A stretch of DNA of 64,000 bases from Hymenoscyphus infarciens (GCA_001414345.1 LLCB01000143.1:1-64000); one strand, 5' to 3'; positions 36,959 to 49,197 are shown, counted from the stretch's first letter. Translations and numbers: made by a program. The notes: generated by a model from the sequence alone, not told the origin.

Positions 36959-38722
36959 ATGTCGTCCAAGGCAAACACCTCACCTTTAGCGACAACCCCA
37001 GAAGAAGTTCGACTTATCGACTCCAATATGCTAGAGTCAGGATCATCAGACCAGGCATACGGTCGCGTAGAGTTGTCCTCCTCAACTAAAGTCAGCACGA
37101 TGCGATCCTCTTCCACAACACCTCCACCAAGCAAGAGACTCAAGACAGGAGACTCTGCGACAATCATGGCAGACGACACCCTCTCTCAAGCTCCCGATGC
37201 CACTCAACAACAGTCTCCGTCGTCTCCTTCTAGAATTAATGGACAGGAATTGCTACCCGAAGAACTCGTATGTCACCCTTTCCCTTTGTCCCTTTCTAGA
37301 CACTTAATCCTAGCGAACGTCCCATTCTCGATACTCTCAAATCCCCCCCCCCCAAGGAAGACACATGCTAATATGCGACAGTGGCGCAAAATCTCGGAGC
37401 TCTTAGACACTCCCGATCTTCAGAGTTTCCGCCTACTCTGCAAGTTATTCGCAGGTTTGGGCCTGGATCTAATGATGGAAACAATCAACCTCGTCGGAAC
37501 CCAAAAGAATTACGACCAGTTAAACGACAAACTACGAAACCCTTCAGCTCTCGATTCCATCCAGAGAAATACGAAGACCCTCAGAATCTTTACTATGCAC
37601 ACCGAGGTGCCACTTGTTGGAGAAGATGATCCACAAGAAGAGAGCCTGGAATGGGAGATTTTATTGGAATACGACGACGTTAGAATCAACTTTGCTGATC
37701 GACATTTTCTCGGAGGTGCAGTCAACTTCCCTCTACTCGACAAACTAGTTATCAAAGGTGCTATGTTTTTAGAGGCTTGGGCTCAACCACCCATCGACGG
37801 CCTCGCAGTGGGCGCTCAGCATGCAAAGGGTGTAGAAATATTGAACAATTGTCAACGAATAGACATGAGCGGAAGAGCATTGGCGTGCGCAGCAATCGGA
37901 ATTCACAAGCACAAACTCACACCCAGGATTCTGCATGCGGAAGTTGGTTGCGAGTATTTGGGCGATGCAGAAATTAGGCGAAATGTTCAATACCTCTTTC
38001 GGCATTTGGAAGAGATCTCCTTATACCTCAATATCTATGATATGGAGCGTCCTTGGGGAGTCTATTTTTCAACACGGGGCGAAATCGTTCCGGCCAATCC
38101 CCAACGCCACTGGGCAGAGTGTTTTAGAAGTGCTGAGCGTGTGAGAAAGATCTCAATCGCCTTTGTGTGGGATTCATTGGCGACTTGGGAAAGTACCTCC
38201 CTGGAGCATTGTTTCGGAACTACGCAATGGGAGCATTTGCACACTCTCAACCTCGTCAACCTCAAGTGCGACTCCGATTCCCTACTCGAAGTTATCCATC
38301 GAAATGGTTCCAGTCTGTGCAATCTGAGTTTCACCGCATTAGTTGTTGGACCAGGACAATTGGAATCTTTCTTCCGCAGTCTCAGAGAGTATACAGCAGC
38401 GGAAGAAATCGATCTGAAGAGCCTACAATTCGGGGATATACTGTGGGAAGTCACAAACCTTGCCGATGTTAACGATGAAGAAACCCACTTCTACTACCTC
38501 GTGAATGCTCTTCCAAACCTCGACGACCCAACTACACAACAATACAAGGAGAATGGTCATTGGCCGGAAGGTTGGCCGGTAGAGGGAAAGAAGTTACGAG
38601 ATGCGGTGGAGGAGTATGTTTTTTGTGGTGGCCCGGAGATATGGGGTCTTTATACTTGGCCGGCTCTTGTTAGTCGATTTTATGAGGCATCTGAAGAGTA
38701 TTTGGATGTGGAGCAGTTGTAG
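36959..38722 (+). CDS. F-box protein, two exons
   Basis: The intron 37268-37381 (GTATGT...CAG, 114 bp) splits the F-box. Removing it joins LPEEL to WRKISELLDTPDLQSF and RLLCKLFA, giving the usual F-box pattern near residues 98-130. The spliced product is 549 residues from the methionine at 36959. An in-frame ATG at 36875 would add 28 residues, but that stretch looks like a pyrimidine-rich leader. The intron has no stop and is a multiple of three, so retention would add 38 residues. The N-terminus (about 90 residues) is serine/threonine-rich. The C-terminal ~400 residues have no clear LRR or WD pattern but include leucine-rich segments (WEHLHTLNLVNLKCDSDSLL). F-box proteins link substrates to SCF ubiquitin ligases; the target is unknown. 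Confidence 0.8.
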   Translation: MSSKANTSPLATTPEEVRLIDSNMLESGSSDQAYGRVELSSSTKVSTMRSSSTTPPPSKRLKTGDSATIMADDTLSQAPDATQQQSPSSPSRINGQELLPEELVCHPFPLSLSRHLILANVPFSILSNPPPPRKTHANMRQWRKISELLDTPDLQSFRLLCKLFAGLGLDLMMETINLVGTQKNYDQLNDKLRNPSALDSIQRNTKTLRIFTMHTEVPLVGEDDPQEESLEWEILLEYDDVRINFADRHFLGGAVNFPLLDKLVIKGAMFLEAWAQPPIDGLAVGAQHAKGVEILNNCQRIDMSGRALACAAIGIHKHKLTPRILHAEVGCEYLGDAEIRRNVQYLFRHLEEISLYLNIYDMERPWGVYFSTRGEIVPANPQRHWAECFRSAERVRKISIAFVWDSLATWESTSLEHCFGTTQWEHLHTLNLVNLKCDSDSLLEVIHRNGSSLCNLSFTALVVGPGQLESFFRSLREYTAAEEIDLKSLQFGDILWEVTNLADVNDEETHFYYLVNALPNLDDPTTQQYKENGHWPEGWPVEGKKLRDAVEEYVFCGGPEIWGLYTWPALVSRFYEASEEYLDVEQL

Positions 38723-39774
38723 AGGGGAAACAACCTGCAGTTGAGATTATCTAATGTTAGTAAAGTATGACATCTGAGAATTTCAGTTAAAGAAAGAAAT
38801 TGTGAAAACGTAAGATATGATTCAAAGTGAAATACTAAGTAAAAGATATTACACTAGAGAACTAGAATAGTAACACTTAAATAATACGTTTGTAGAAAAG
38901 CTTAAGAAAACAAAAGTTCGACAAATTCAAGTATCGTTAGTAATACTAGTTATTCGACGCTATTATACTATAACTCTAGAATAAGTAATCTAGAATAATA
39001 GTCTTCTATAACTTTACTAACTTATGTAATTTTAGTAATAGAAGAAGATCTTATATCTAAGTAAAATTTACTGAATTTTAGTCTACTAATAGTCTATAAT
39101 AATGAAATTAAAGTAGTATACTTATAAGAAAGTTAGAAAAGCTAATATAAAAACATAAAATATAGAATAGATTAAATAGATTAAAGTCGTAGAATTTAAT
39201 ATCTTTTTATTTTAGGATTTAATTACTTAAAAGAGCTATCTACTTAAGAGAAAGTATAGCTTAATTAAAGTCGGAGTATAGTCTAAGATCTAGCTAGTTA
39301 GGCTTAGCTAGTCTCTAATTATATACTAAGACTAGATTTACTATTCCGTTTTAGTTTTAAGTACGCTTCTAATACTTTCTACTACATTCTCTTTACTTAA
39401 GTAGTATCTTTAGATATAGAATCTCTTTTTTTAAAGAAATATTAAGTAAAGTAGTAGCTAATTATATATCTAGTCTTAAAAAAATAATCTATTTTAACTA
39501 TATTCTATAACTAGCTTTATAGAATTCTAAATCTATAGCTAAGATCTTTAAGTTTTTATAATTTAATTCTTATATATAATATCTCTTTTCAAAAGTACTA
39601 TAAATTAGTTCTTACTATTATAAATTCTTTATTTTCTATTTTTCTAACTATATATACTTATTCAAATAAAACTATATACTTTTTAATTATTCTATTAAGA
39701 GAAATTCTCTTTTATATTTTATATTATATATTTTTAAATTAGCTAAAACTCTACTAATATTCTCTATATCTATC
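38723..39774. other. AT-rich non-coding sequence
   Basis: Composition shifts abruptly to AT-rich, CpA-poor sequence soon after the F-box gene. No frame, tandem array or terminal repeat could be delimited here; it is probably degraded repeat. Confidence 0.4.
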
Positions 39775-40446
39775 GTATTCTAAATAGTCTAAAAAATTAG
39801 ATTAACTAAATCGCAAATAAGAAATCGTTAATTATACTTCCTATAAGTTATTTTTTAATTTAACTTCTCTTTCTTTTAATCTTCTCTACTCTCTTACTAT
39901 CTTATATCTATAAAGCTAAGGATTAGAGTCTTATCTATAACTTCTAGTTAATTAGAGAATAGAGAGAGAAAACGAGTCTTATATATATAGTAGTAATATT
40001 ACTATATATTACTTTCTTACTATTACTATCTTCTCTTTACTATTCAACTCACCTTTTTATTATATTCTTACTATTATTTCTAGATAAATAAGAGTGAGAG
40101 AGAATATAGAGAAAAGACGAAGAGAGAAAGAAGAGATAATTATTTACTACTTTCTTAAATTTCATTTACTTATACTAGAAAAAACTTTTTACTAAAATGT
40201 TTACTTACTCTCTTACTAACTTTCTCGCTCTCTTTTATACTCTTATCTATATATAATATATAGAAGAAAGGAAAGAGTAGTAAGAGAGAGAGTAAGAAGT
40301 ATAATACACTTCTAGATATCTCTTATTTTTTAATAAAGAGATAGAATAGACTTAGAGGCTTAGGTAATATTATTAAGTTCTACTTTAGGTCTAAATACTT
40401 AACTTTTACGATTTAGTCGATTATAACTTTTTAGTATATCTAGAAC
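39775..40446. mobile_element. MITE-like element, copy A
   Basis: The start has ttagattaactaaatcgcaaat. The end has the inverted counterpart acgatttagtcgattataac followed by tttttagtatatctag. The interior has pyrimidine-rich then purine-rich tracts and a tatatatatagtagtaat block shared with copies B-D. No coding potential. Confidence 0.6.
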
Positions 40447-40539
40447 TCTCTAGTATCTGAATTCAATTATACTAGATAAGTAAAATAATTAGATCAAAGT
40501 ACTACAAAGTTCAAAGACATAGTATCAGGCAATTACGGT

Positions 40540-40871
40540 ATTCTAAATCTACAAAAGTCTAAAAACGACGTAATCGCAAAGCGTAAATCGTAAATCGTAA
40601 AATGTTACTTTCTATAAGTAAAAAAGAGAATAATTAAATCCCCTCTCTCTCTTTCTTCTCCCTCCTCTCTCTCTTTCTTCTCCCTCCTCTCTCTCTCTCT
40701 CTCTATATTAAGACTACCTAGATAGTCTTAACTATAGTAACTCGCTAATCAAAGAATAGCGAGAGATGATAAGTATTATATATATAGTAGTAATATCCTT
40801 ACTATTATATCTTTACTCTCTATTATCTAACTCTCGTATTAAATTCTTTCTATTATTTCTAGATAAATAAA

Positions 40872-40920
<49 letters not shown>

Positions 40921-40970
40921 GAGAGAGAGTAAGAGGAAGAGAGGAGAGGATTATTTACTACTTTAGCTAA
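40540..40970. mobile_element. MITE-like element, copy B (right end missing)
   Basis: The left end reads aaaagtctaaaaacgacg then repeats of aatcgta. The interior shares the tatattaagact...agtcttaactatagtaact block and tatatatatagtag with copies C and D. It contains a (CT)n tract at about 40640-40705 and a (GA)n tract at about 40870-40930. No inverted right end is visible before normal sequence begins near 40970. Confidence 0.6.
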
Positions 40971-41106
40971 ACTCCTAGCGTCCCCAACCTCCTCATTTAT
41001 CCCAGCCGCCTATCTCGGCACCGTTTCAATTTTGCTTGCGCCCCGACCGCCCCGACAACTTGAACATTGAAAAGGCGACATAGCAACCTCAAACTTTGCA
41101 TCTCCT

Positions 41107-41805
41107 AATACGGCATCCCGTATGTACCAAAAGTCGGAAACGACTAAATCGCAAATCGCAAATCGCAAATCGTAAATCGTAAAGTGTTACTTTTTATAGG
41201 TATAAAATATAATGTTTTTTAATTTAACTTCACTCTCCCTCCTTCTCCCCTCTCTCCCCCTCTCTATATTAAGACTCGATAGTCTTAACTATAGTAACTA
41301 ATTAAAGGATAGAGAGAGAGAACGAGTATTATATATATAGTAGTAACATTGCCTCCTCGCTGTTGCTCCCTATTACCTAACTCTTATATCGTATTATTCC
41401 TATTATTTTTAGATAAATAAGAGAGAAAGAGAAAGAAGGGAAGGGGGAAGAGGGGAGAGGGGAAGAGGGGAGAGGGGAAGAGGGAAGGGGGGAAGAGTAG
41501 GGGGAATGTTTACTCTAAACTCCTCTAACCTACGCTAGGAAAAACCTTCCTCTAAAATGTTTACTCACTCTCTTACCTTACTCTTATTCTTCTTCTACTC
41601 TCTCCTACACTCTCTTAGTATACGTAATATATAGAAGAATAGAATAAGAGAGTAAGAGAGTAAGAGAGTAAGAGAGTAAGAGAGTAAGAGAGCAAGAGAA
41701 TAGAGTAATATAGTTTAAGATTTGCTATATCTCTTAACTTTTGTAATTTGCGATTTACGATTTACGATTTAGTCGATTCCGACTTTTTAGTATATCTAGG
41801 ACGCC
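41107..41805. mobile_element. MITE-like element, copy C (complete)
   Basis: The left end is accaaaagtcggaaacgact followed by five tandem 7-mers (aaatcgc/aaatcgt). The right end is the inverse: several 7-mers of gatttac, then gatttagtcgattccgact and ttttagtatatctagga. The ~700-bp interior is pyrimidine-rich then purine-rich, without coding frames. It is the best-preserved copy. Confidence 0.75.
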
Positions 41806-41811
41806 CTACGT

Positions 41812-42255
41812 ATTTACCAAAAGCCGGAATCGACTAAATCGCAAATCGTAAATCGTAAATTACAAAGTCAAGCTAAAGTAGAACTTAATAATTATATTTA
41901 CTACTTCTTAGTCTCTCTCTCTTACTACTCTTTCCTTCTTTAATATATTATATAAATATAAAAGTATAGGAAGAATACAATGTAATAGTAAGGAGACGGT
42001 AGCGAGGGGGCGATAGTAAGAGGGCAATGTTACTACTATATACGTAATATATGTTTTATTATCTCTATTCTCTAATTAGCTAGTTACTATGGTTAAGACT
42101 ATCTAATCTAAATATAGAGAGAGAGAAGGAGAGAGACGGAATTTAAATTAGAAAGTATTCTCTTTTATACTTATAGAAAGTAACGATTTACGATTTACGA
42201 TTTCATATTTGCGATTTAGTTAATCCGACTTTTTGGTGTATTCAGGATGCCGTAA
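41812..42255. mobile_element. MITE-like element, copy D
   Basis: Abuts copy C. The left end is accaaaagccggaatcgact then aaatcgc/aaatcgt 7-mers. The right end is cgatttacgatttacgattt, then tttgcgatttagttaatccg and actttttggtgtattcagga. The interior is about 440 bp and partly homologous to copy C in reverse orientation (tatagtagtaacat-type block). Confidence 0.7.
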
Positions 42256-42959
42256 TACAGGACGCTCTATCTAACGGATGTTAATATTCGGTTAATCGTA
42301 TCGAATGTTTACTTCCGATTCTTGAAGAGAATACGGACGAATTTTAACGATCGAATGCTAAGATTTGTTTGATCATAGCGAATGTCAAAAATCAAATTGA
42401 ATGTGTTCTTCCGAAGCTCGAAGAGACATTTAAATAACTTACTTAAAACTTTATATGCTATATCGGATATTAAGATTCATTGAACTTTGGAACAGTCGTT
42501 TTAATCTTCACGAGAAATCGTACTATTATTCGGCTTATATCCTAGAAACTGAAATATTAGAGAAGGTCTAGAAGACTTTAACATGTTATCTAGAGAGGTA
42601 TAAAATAAAATCGTAGAACGAATCTTGATTATAAAATATCTTTGAATAAAATCTAGAACAATGTCGTTCTGTAGATTCTGTTGATAATTAGAGTGTCTGC
42701 TATCGAATCCTCGCTTCTAAAAATCGAGAAGATCCGTAATGTCTATGAGTTTTACCGACTTTCTAGCACATTTTCTAACTTATATAAGCTTTACATAAGA
42801 AGGCATATATTAGAGACATCTTATATGTTTTATTTATCATTAGTAGAATTAACTAATATAATAGCGGTGTTGTTTAGTATTATAAGAAAGATAGACTTTA
42901 TAATAAAACGTTCTATTTGTTAATACTAAAAATTAGAAGTATTCGAATTAATGCGATAT
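42256..42959. other. AT-rich non-coding sequence with a weak ~85-bp repeat
   Basis: From about 42290 to 42480 loosely repeated blocks appear (gaatgtttacttccgatt, gaatgtgttcttccgaag, each followed by cttgaagaga or ctcgaagaga). A small frame at 42681-42923 is AT-rich with no domain. Confidence 0.4.
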
Positions 42960-43192
42960 TTTGCCTTCTCGCTAGGCTCGTCGGCTATACCAAACCCGCC
43001 CTGCCACTTAGTATCAAATAAAGTTATAGCTCGAGAACGATAACGCTAAAATGTTTTTCCCTGTCTATAATTGACTACAATTGATCTTTGGGGCTTTATA
43101 TATTATTATATCAAAAAAGAAAAAGGCTATAAATGCTTTGTATAAAACAAGAGATGGCAGGGTTGCTACGAGCCCTAGCGAGGAGGCTAAGA
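42960..43192. repeat. short inverted-repeat element (MITE-like), about 230 bp
   Basis: The ends are inverted copies of about 40 bp: ttctcgctaggctcgtcgg...cgccctgcca at 42965-43015, and tggcagggttgctacgagcc followed by ctagcgaggagg at 43148-43186. There is a small AT-rich interior and no coding sequence. Confidence 0.55.
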
Positions 43193-45608
43193 ACGAACGC
43201 TTATAATATCAAACCTCACTACAACACCATATGATACTTATACTCGTTGGCTTACGGGTTTTTATAAAGCACTGAAAGTATAGTTATACCGTATATATAG
43301 TGAATAAAGGTACTTGTCTATACTCTGGCCATGTTATGTAATAGATCTGAATACTCTAAAAGCCTACCTAATCACGGACTTAATTCGCTTATGCTCTACA
43401 CTCCTTCCACTAGCTTAAAAATTTGCTACGCAACGGCTAAACCGCCTTTTTGTGCTAACATTCCTTACACACAGTACTTGACTAATGCTCATAATCTACA
43501 GGTCGCGAATGAGACTGAAGGTACACTATATTAGAATAAGAATTTAACAAAATGTCAGTTTATAAGTGTTGTGGTTATAACTATGGTTAGGGTGGTTAGG
43601 AGGTCAGGGTCGGTGGAGCTATCTAACTCGTGTCCTCTTCAATAATTGGAAGGTGAACGTTCGTTTGGAGATACGAAGTTCGTGAGGATCTTGTCAATTT
43701 CAGGCCTCTAATCGAAGGATTTAGATTTTATTGAATACGCGAGTTCCTATCGAATTCCTGACGTCCCTAAGGAATGATCGACTTTCTTACATATGTTTGA
43801 CTTTCAAGCCAAATTTCCAATAGAGGGAAAGAATTCTTGAGAATATGTGAGAAGAATGCACGCTGATATAGTTAGTGTCATTTTCCTATCTCCATCATGA
43901 GGCTCTTTAGCTAGTCACATTTGCACAAGTTCTTTCTTCAGCTACGCATAAGAAAAGAGTTTGGTTTCACGATTTACATCAATATCCTTTTTGACTATGC
44001 CATCAACATCGGCACAGAGAAGCAAGTCTTAGGCCGTCTGGTTCGCCGCAAGCAGACGAGGGATACATCTTTATTATATCTATCTCCATGTAAACAATAC
44101 TCTTTAAAACTGTATCGTATAGATCTTTCGCGAAAGTCTTTGTCCAGGTATTTTACTGATTAAAATAGCAATGCTAACATCTGAGAGGGTGTATCGAGGT
44201 CGTAGGACTATCCCGCTCTGTACACCAGATTAGACATAAAAGTCAAATACAACTTTACAAATGAGCTAGACTTGGGGGCGAATGAGAACAGAGGGGCAGG
44301 TGATAGGGTAACTCGGTGGTGACACCGCAAACTCAAGTCTTCTCAAATACACCCGAAGCAAAAGCGTGTTCAGATTTTGGAGACGTTGATGAGAAGATTC
44401 TTATAATTCTTATAACCTAACTCGGATCACTAATGCCTAGTTAGTGTTTTCATTTCTTCCACGCCTAAAACTAAAATTCAGCGAGAATGAACTCTTTTGA
44501 CTTGAGGGAAAGTAAACGCAGAAACATAAAAACAATGTGTAGGTCTTGATATCAAAAATCTAGAAAATCCGAATAAAGATCCGAATAAGAACGAAGAAAA
44601 AGGATATCTAGCCTGGCTGTAAAAGTTTTACGCTGCTAACTTGAACGTTCTAATATGAACGTCTGTACTTCTAATGAACACTAAACCTCCTTCTGAAAGT
44701 AGATCTTCTACTGGAAACTGTGTCTCATCATAAACGTTGGATTTCTTACTGAATGCCTGATATCCTGTGTACAACAATCCTAACTCATCTCCTAGGAATT
44801 CAATGTATCTCCCCAACGATGTTCACTTGAGTGTTGTACAAGAAAAGTGACAGCTGATTGGTTATCACTTTTTCTGAAATAGCTAAGAATATTAGTATTA
44901 ACTCTCACCTGGACTTTCATTAATCTCGCATAACACAATTTGATTGCTCCTGGTCCTTTGACAATTACCAGGCGATGGAAGAAAGGGGGGTAATCACGTG
45001 CTCTGTGCGACCAAGATCTTGGGGCCTAAAGCACCATGATCGTATTAAAAAAGAAGGTATGCCTAGAATTCTAATTCAATCTAAGTAGAGTCACCAAGGC
45101 CAAAAGGAAGTTCCACCGTCTTCAAACCCGGGTCCCATCCAATAAGTGCCGAAAGAATGAGTAATACCTAATGCAGTCACCCTGCATCTACGAGGTAGTG
45201 CATCACAACCCGCTCGCTTTCACCGAAGAACCACCGTCATTGCTACAAAATGCAAACCCTTCAAGCATGAGGCTATCCAAGTGTTACCTCCTGTTCCATA
45301 TGCAGCCTTACGGAGTATGCAAGCTCCAACCCCTACACCCATATACCCGGGAATTTCCCACCTTATTGGCCACAATACGTGTGTCGTACACCCTCCCCTA
45401 CACGCTCACCGAAATACTAGTACTGTGTAGTGTGTATAAGAATGCCGTCATTCGGACCCCAAACTATTTTCTGATGATCAGAACTTTATTTTAAATTAAG
45501 TAGTTTTCAGCTCCGAAATTTCGATGGTGCTGATTTCTTTGACTTCTCGCGTCTTACTGTTAGCTTGTTGAAACTGCTACCCTACACCACACCCCACAAC
45601 CCTAGAAA
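43193..45608. other. 2.4 kb without a convincing gene
   Basis: Mixed composition. Small frames at 43921-44163 (+) and 44628-44816 (-) read like protein (the latter includes GRYIEFLGDELGLLYTGYQ) but are short, without intron-linked partners or a known domain. They could be remnants of decayed genes. The last part should hold the promoter of the Zn2Cys6 gene. Confidence 0.35.
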
Positions 45609-47406
45609 ATGGAAGAGAGAAAGATGGTAAGCGAGGAGAAGGAGAGAAAGATGGTGGCGAGAAAGAATAAGCGGGTGATTCCAGGGGAGAGGAAGAAAGC
45701 GAAGATGACAAAAGTCAAGACAGGTTGTCGAACATGTAAAGTATGATTTCCATCTTTATCATCTTACCTCATCTTAAACCACACAAACCACACCTCTTAT
45801 TTTCGAATCCAAAACCCAACCAACTCACACAATCTCCCAGGCTCGAAGAGTAAAATGCGACGAAACCCGTCCCCAGTGTCTTCGCTGCCAAAGAATCGGA
45901 GACAATATCTGCGGCGGCTATGAATCCCCCCCTATCTCCCAACGTCTCATCCAACGCCCTCTCGCCCCCCTACTCGCACCCCAACTATCACCACAGATCC
46001 AAAAGTTCAAATCCCAAGATGATATCTGTGCCTTCCGATCCTACTGCGAAAAAGTAGCACCCCGACTATCATTCTCCAAAGGCGATGGCGTATGGCAACG
46101 TCTCCTCCTACAAGCCGGACAGGAGAACGAATTCATCCAAAGTGCCATCTACGCCATCGGGGGATTCAGAGCGAAACCTGTTTGTGCCAAAGAAGAGCAA
46201 GCGATCGCCGTTGTGGGATACACGGGAGTCGATGCTGTGAAGTTGGATAAAACAGCCCTAGTCCACTACGGAAAATTCCTCCAGGGAACGAAGAAATACA
46301 TCTCCCGCGCGAATGAAGCGGAAGGACGTCGATTGGCAATGATCGCGTGTCTACTCGTGATCTGTATCGAGAACATGCAATATCGACCACACAACGCCCT
46401 CGCGCACGCCAAACAAGGGTTGAAGCTTGTGGAGGAGGTTAGTCATGAATCCAAATGGGAGGGGGGAGGCAATAATGCGAAGGAGAATATTGAGGCGGAA
46501 CTCATGCTGCAGTTTAGTCGGTTGGACTTACATGTTGTTGGGTGTTGGGATGTGCAATCTAAAGAGGTGCATGGCAAACTTAAGGACGAGGGGAGCGTGA
46601 GAATTAGGAATATGCCGGCGATGTTTGGGGGTGTGGAGGAGGCGTATCGGTATTTGGATTTGGTTATGCGGAGGAGTTTTCACTTTATTGCTTATGTTAA
46701 TGCGCATCACAAGGCTGTCATTAGGTTTGGAGTGGAGCATGATATATTTGAAGAAAGTCTCTGCGAGAGAGACGAGAAAGAGGAGCTGGACTTCAGAGAA
46801 GCGATACATATTCAACAACAGGAATATATGGCGGACGTTCGATGTTGGGACCGGGCTTTCGAATCGGTATTCAGTCATGTTCTCTGGAACCCATACCATC
46901 CGGATACAGTCCAAGGTCTACTCATGAAAGTACATTCGATAACAACTACCCTCTCCCTGGCAGACCACCTTTCCGAATCCGAGCTTCATTGGGATAAGTT
47001 ACTGCCGGAATTTCAGAGCCTCGTCTATCTGTCGAAGAAAATATTGCAGAATCCTTTGTACAAAAAGGGGGGATTTGCTTTTGATATGGGTCTCATATAT
47101 CCGCTAGTTATCCTGACATTGAATTGTCGCGATCGAAAAACCCGACGAGAGGCAATAGATTTGCTTTACGAGAAGCCTTGGAGAGAAGCCCATTGGGATT
47201 CCGAACATGTCGCCGATGTTGGAAAATTCGTTATGCAAGTCGAAGAGGAGGGGGTGGAGACAGATTTTATTCCAGAATGGGCAAGGGTGAGATCTCTCGA
47301 GATGAATTGTAAAATGGACACAGGAATGGTACATCTGGTATGCCATCGTGGGTTTGGTGATTCGGTAGTTCGTTTCGAATGCGAGATGAATTGGTCTGGT
47401 GCGTAA
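45609..47406 (+). CDS. Zn2Cys6 (fungal binuclear cluster) transcription factor, two exons
   Basis: Exon 1 is 45609-45740 and exon 2 45841-47406; the intron (45741-45840, GTATGA...CCCAG) interrupts the zinc cluster in phase 0. The 565-residue product has a very basic N-terminus. The cluster is GCRTCKARRVKCDETRPQ then CLRCQRIGDNIC, with cysteines at about 40, 43, 50, 57, 60 and 68. The intron position, just after the second cysteine, is common in this fungal family. The remainder (about 80-565) fits the DUF3468-type region often seen in such regulators and lacks an obvious activation motif. It is nuclear, DNA-binding; no pathway can be deduced from neighbours. It ends 28 bp from the convergent alkyltransferase gene. 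Confidence 0.9.
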
Positions 47407-47434
47407 TTCTTAGCCAACCGAAATTCGTAGAAAT

Positions 47435-48515
47435 TCATGTAAAATTATCCCAGACAAGGCCTACAGCCTTTCCACTGCCATCAAATCTCACGCCTTCTTC
47501 CCTTAGTAAAGCTCGCTTCTTGTCATCATTTTTGCCCGCCTCCCCATTTCTTCCCCAACTCCCACGAAAACCACCAATTCCTCCACCAGTTGCGAGTACA
47601 CGGTGACATGGTACCTCCGGGGCGAAAGGATTGTCTCTCAACGCGGTTCCCACCGATCTTGGACATGCGTTGAGAAATTTGGAAAGTGCGGCGTAAGTGG
47701 TGTATTTTCCTCTTGGGACTTGACATAAAGCAGTGAGAACCTTCTTTTGGAATGGAGTCTTGTGACATAGAGCGATTTTCTTGAGGTAAGGGGCGAGGTC
47801 TTCGGTGGGTCTGGTGTTCAAGTTCTTCATAGATGGGCCTCCGAAATACGGTGAGATTTCACCAGTAATGGGTTCACGGACTGGTGGGTCCGACTCGAAT
47901 GAAAACTTCCTCTTTTTGACTTCGAGGATTTGGATGTCATCTGATTTGTCTTCATCCTTAATCTTTCTCTTCTCGAGATCAATGTCGTCAGACTTTGGTT
48001 CTCCCGCCCTTTTCCTTTTCTTGACTTCGATGACTTTAATGACTTCGGGTTCGTTCTCGTCCTCGTCCTCTATCTTCATTTTCTCGACTTCAACCCCATA
48101 AGACTGTATTTCCTCGATTTTATTCTTCTTGCCGCCCTTCTCCTTCCCTCTTAGAACCAAACTCTTCTCGTTCAACTCCACCAAATCAACAGCACCATCC
48201 AAGATTTTGAAGCCCAGCTCAATGCTTCTTTCCAATTGAGATTTCGACATATTTTTATAAGCCGGACTCTTGATCTTTTCTTTCCAAGGAGTATCAATTC
48301 CAACAACGGTATCCAATACGATACGAGCGAAACAGTGATCGGCATGAACTGGCCATTTTGACTATTTAAGAATTAGTATGAAACCATGACCGACAATGGA
48401 AAGGAAATACCTGAGCCGGATCTTTAGAAGTTGCCGCTGCTGGGAGTGTTTTCTGAAAGAGCTCCTTCCAGATGGCTTGAAGATCTTGGATCTCGGATGT
48501 CGCGGAGTTCGCCAT
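47435..48515 (-). CDS. O6-alkylguanine-DNA alkyltransferase (MGMT)-like protein with extra N-terminal region
   Basis: Exon 1 is 48515-48411, the intron 48362-48410 (GTATTT...AATAG) and exon 2 48361-47435; 343 residues. Exon 1 ends at Q35 and joins to SKWPVHADHCFARIVL. The C-terminal ~125 residues are the methyltransferase DNA-binding domain: TPFQKKVLTALCQVPRGKYTT, the recognition-helix RSVGTALRDNP and the active site PCHRV with the acceptor cysteine near 287, then GGFRG. The first ~115 residues form a separate conserved-looking block. The middle (about 120-215) is charged and disordered with repeated VKKRK motifs, resembling nuclear localisation signals. The family removes O6-alkyl groups from guanine in a suicidal reaction. 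Whether this long form repairs DNA or only binds alkylated DNA (ATL-like) needs assay; the cysteine is present. Confidence 0.88.
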
Positions 48516-49197
48516 GATGTGGCTCTTCTTCAATTCAAACGCGTTTGGGTGAGATATGCCTGAAGAGCAAACACCTCTTTCGTGATACCTAAAACCGTGG
48601 CGACGCGAAGGCAAACGCGTGTGGAGGAGCGAGATCATGAGGTCATAATTGGGGCTCTGTGGTTCAACCCTCAAGCGTCGATGCGAGACAAATTGCGATC
48701 TAGAAACGCCATGCGATTTGAAGACCCAATCTGTGAAAGGAAGTATAGGATCCCAGACGTACAGGTACCTAGATGGGTGGAAGGCAGAGTGGGGCATCCC
48801 CACACCTGCTTCCAAAGTGACCAACCATAGACCGACCGGCCCCACCCCGGCACACAATACCCAGCTAGTTTTTTCAGATCTTGATAATCACAAATAAGAA
48901 AATGTGCTATCGGCTGTAATGGTCGCAAGATTAGGAAGACATCTGTTTCCCAACTGTCATCCACCAAGTTCGCTGTAAAAAGCAGCTATCTACAGTGCCC
49001 AGTTCGAACATGGCGGTGGTCCCCCACTCGTGCAGGTAACTCACGATGCTGCGCGGGTCCTTAAGCAATGAAGATAACTTCTCGAGGGAGGTTTCACTCT
49101 GCAGAGAGATCTTCACCGTGGTGTGGCGGTATTGGATTACATTGTCCGGTGGTTTGGTGGATGTGGTTGGGTTGAGCGTCAACCTTTCAATTTTTTT

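Noticed and set aside
40640..40930. (CT)n and (GA)n tracts as independent microsatellites
   Set aside because: They occur at matching places in the related MITE-like copies, so they are part of that element rather than separate loci.
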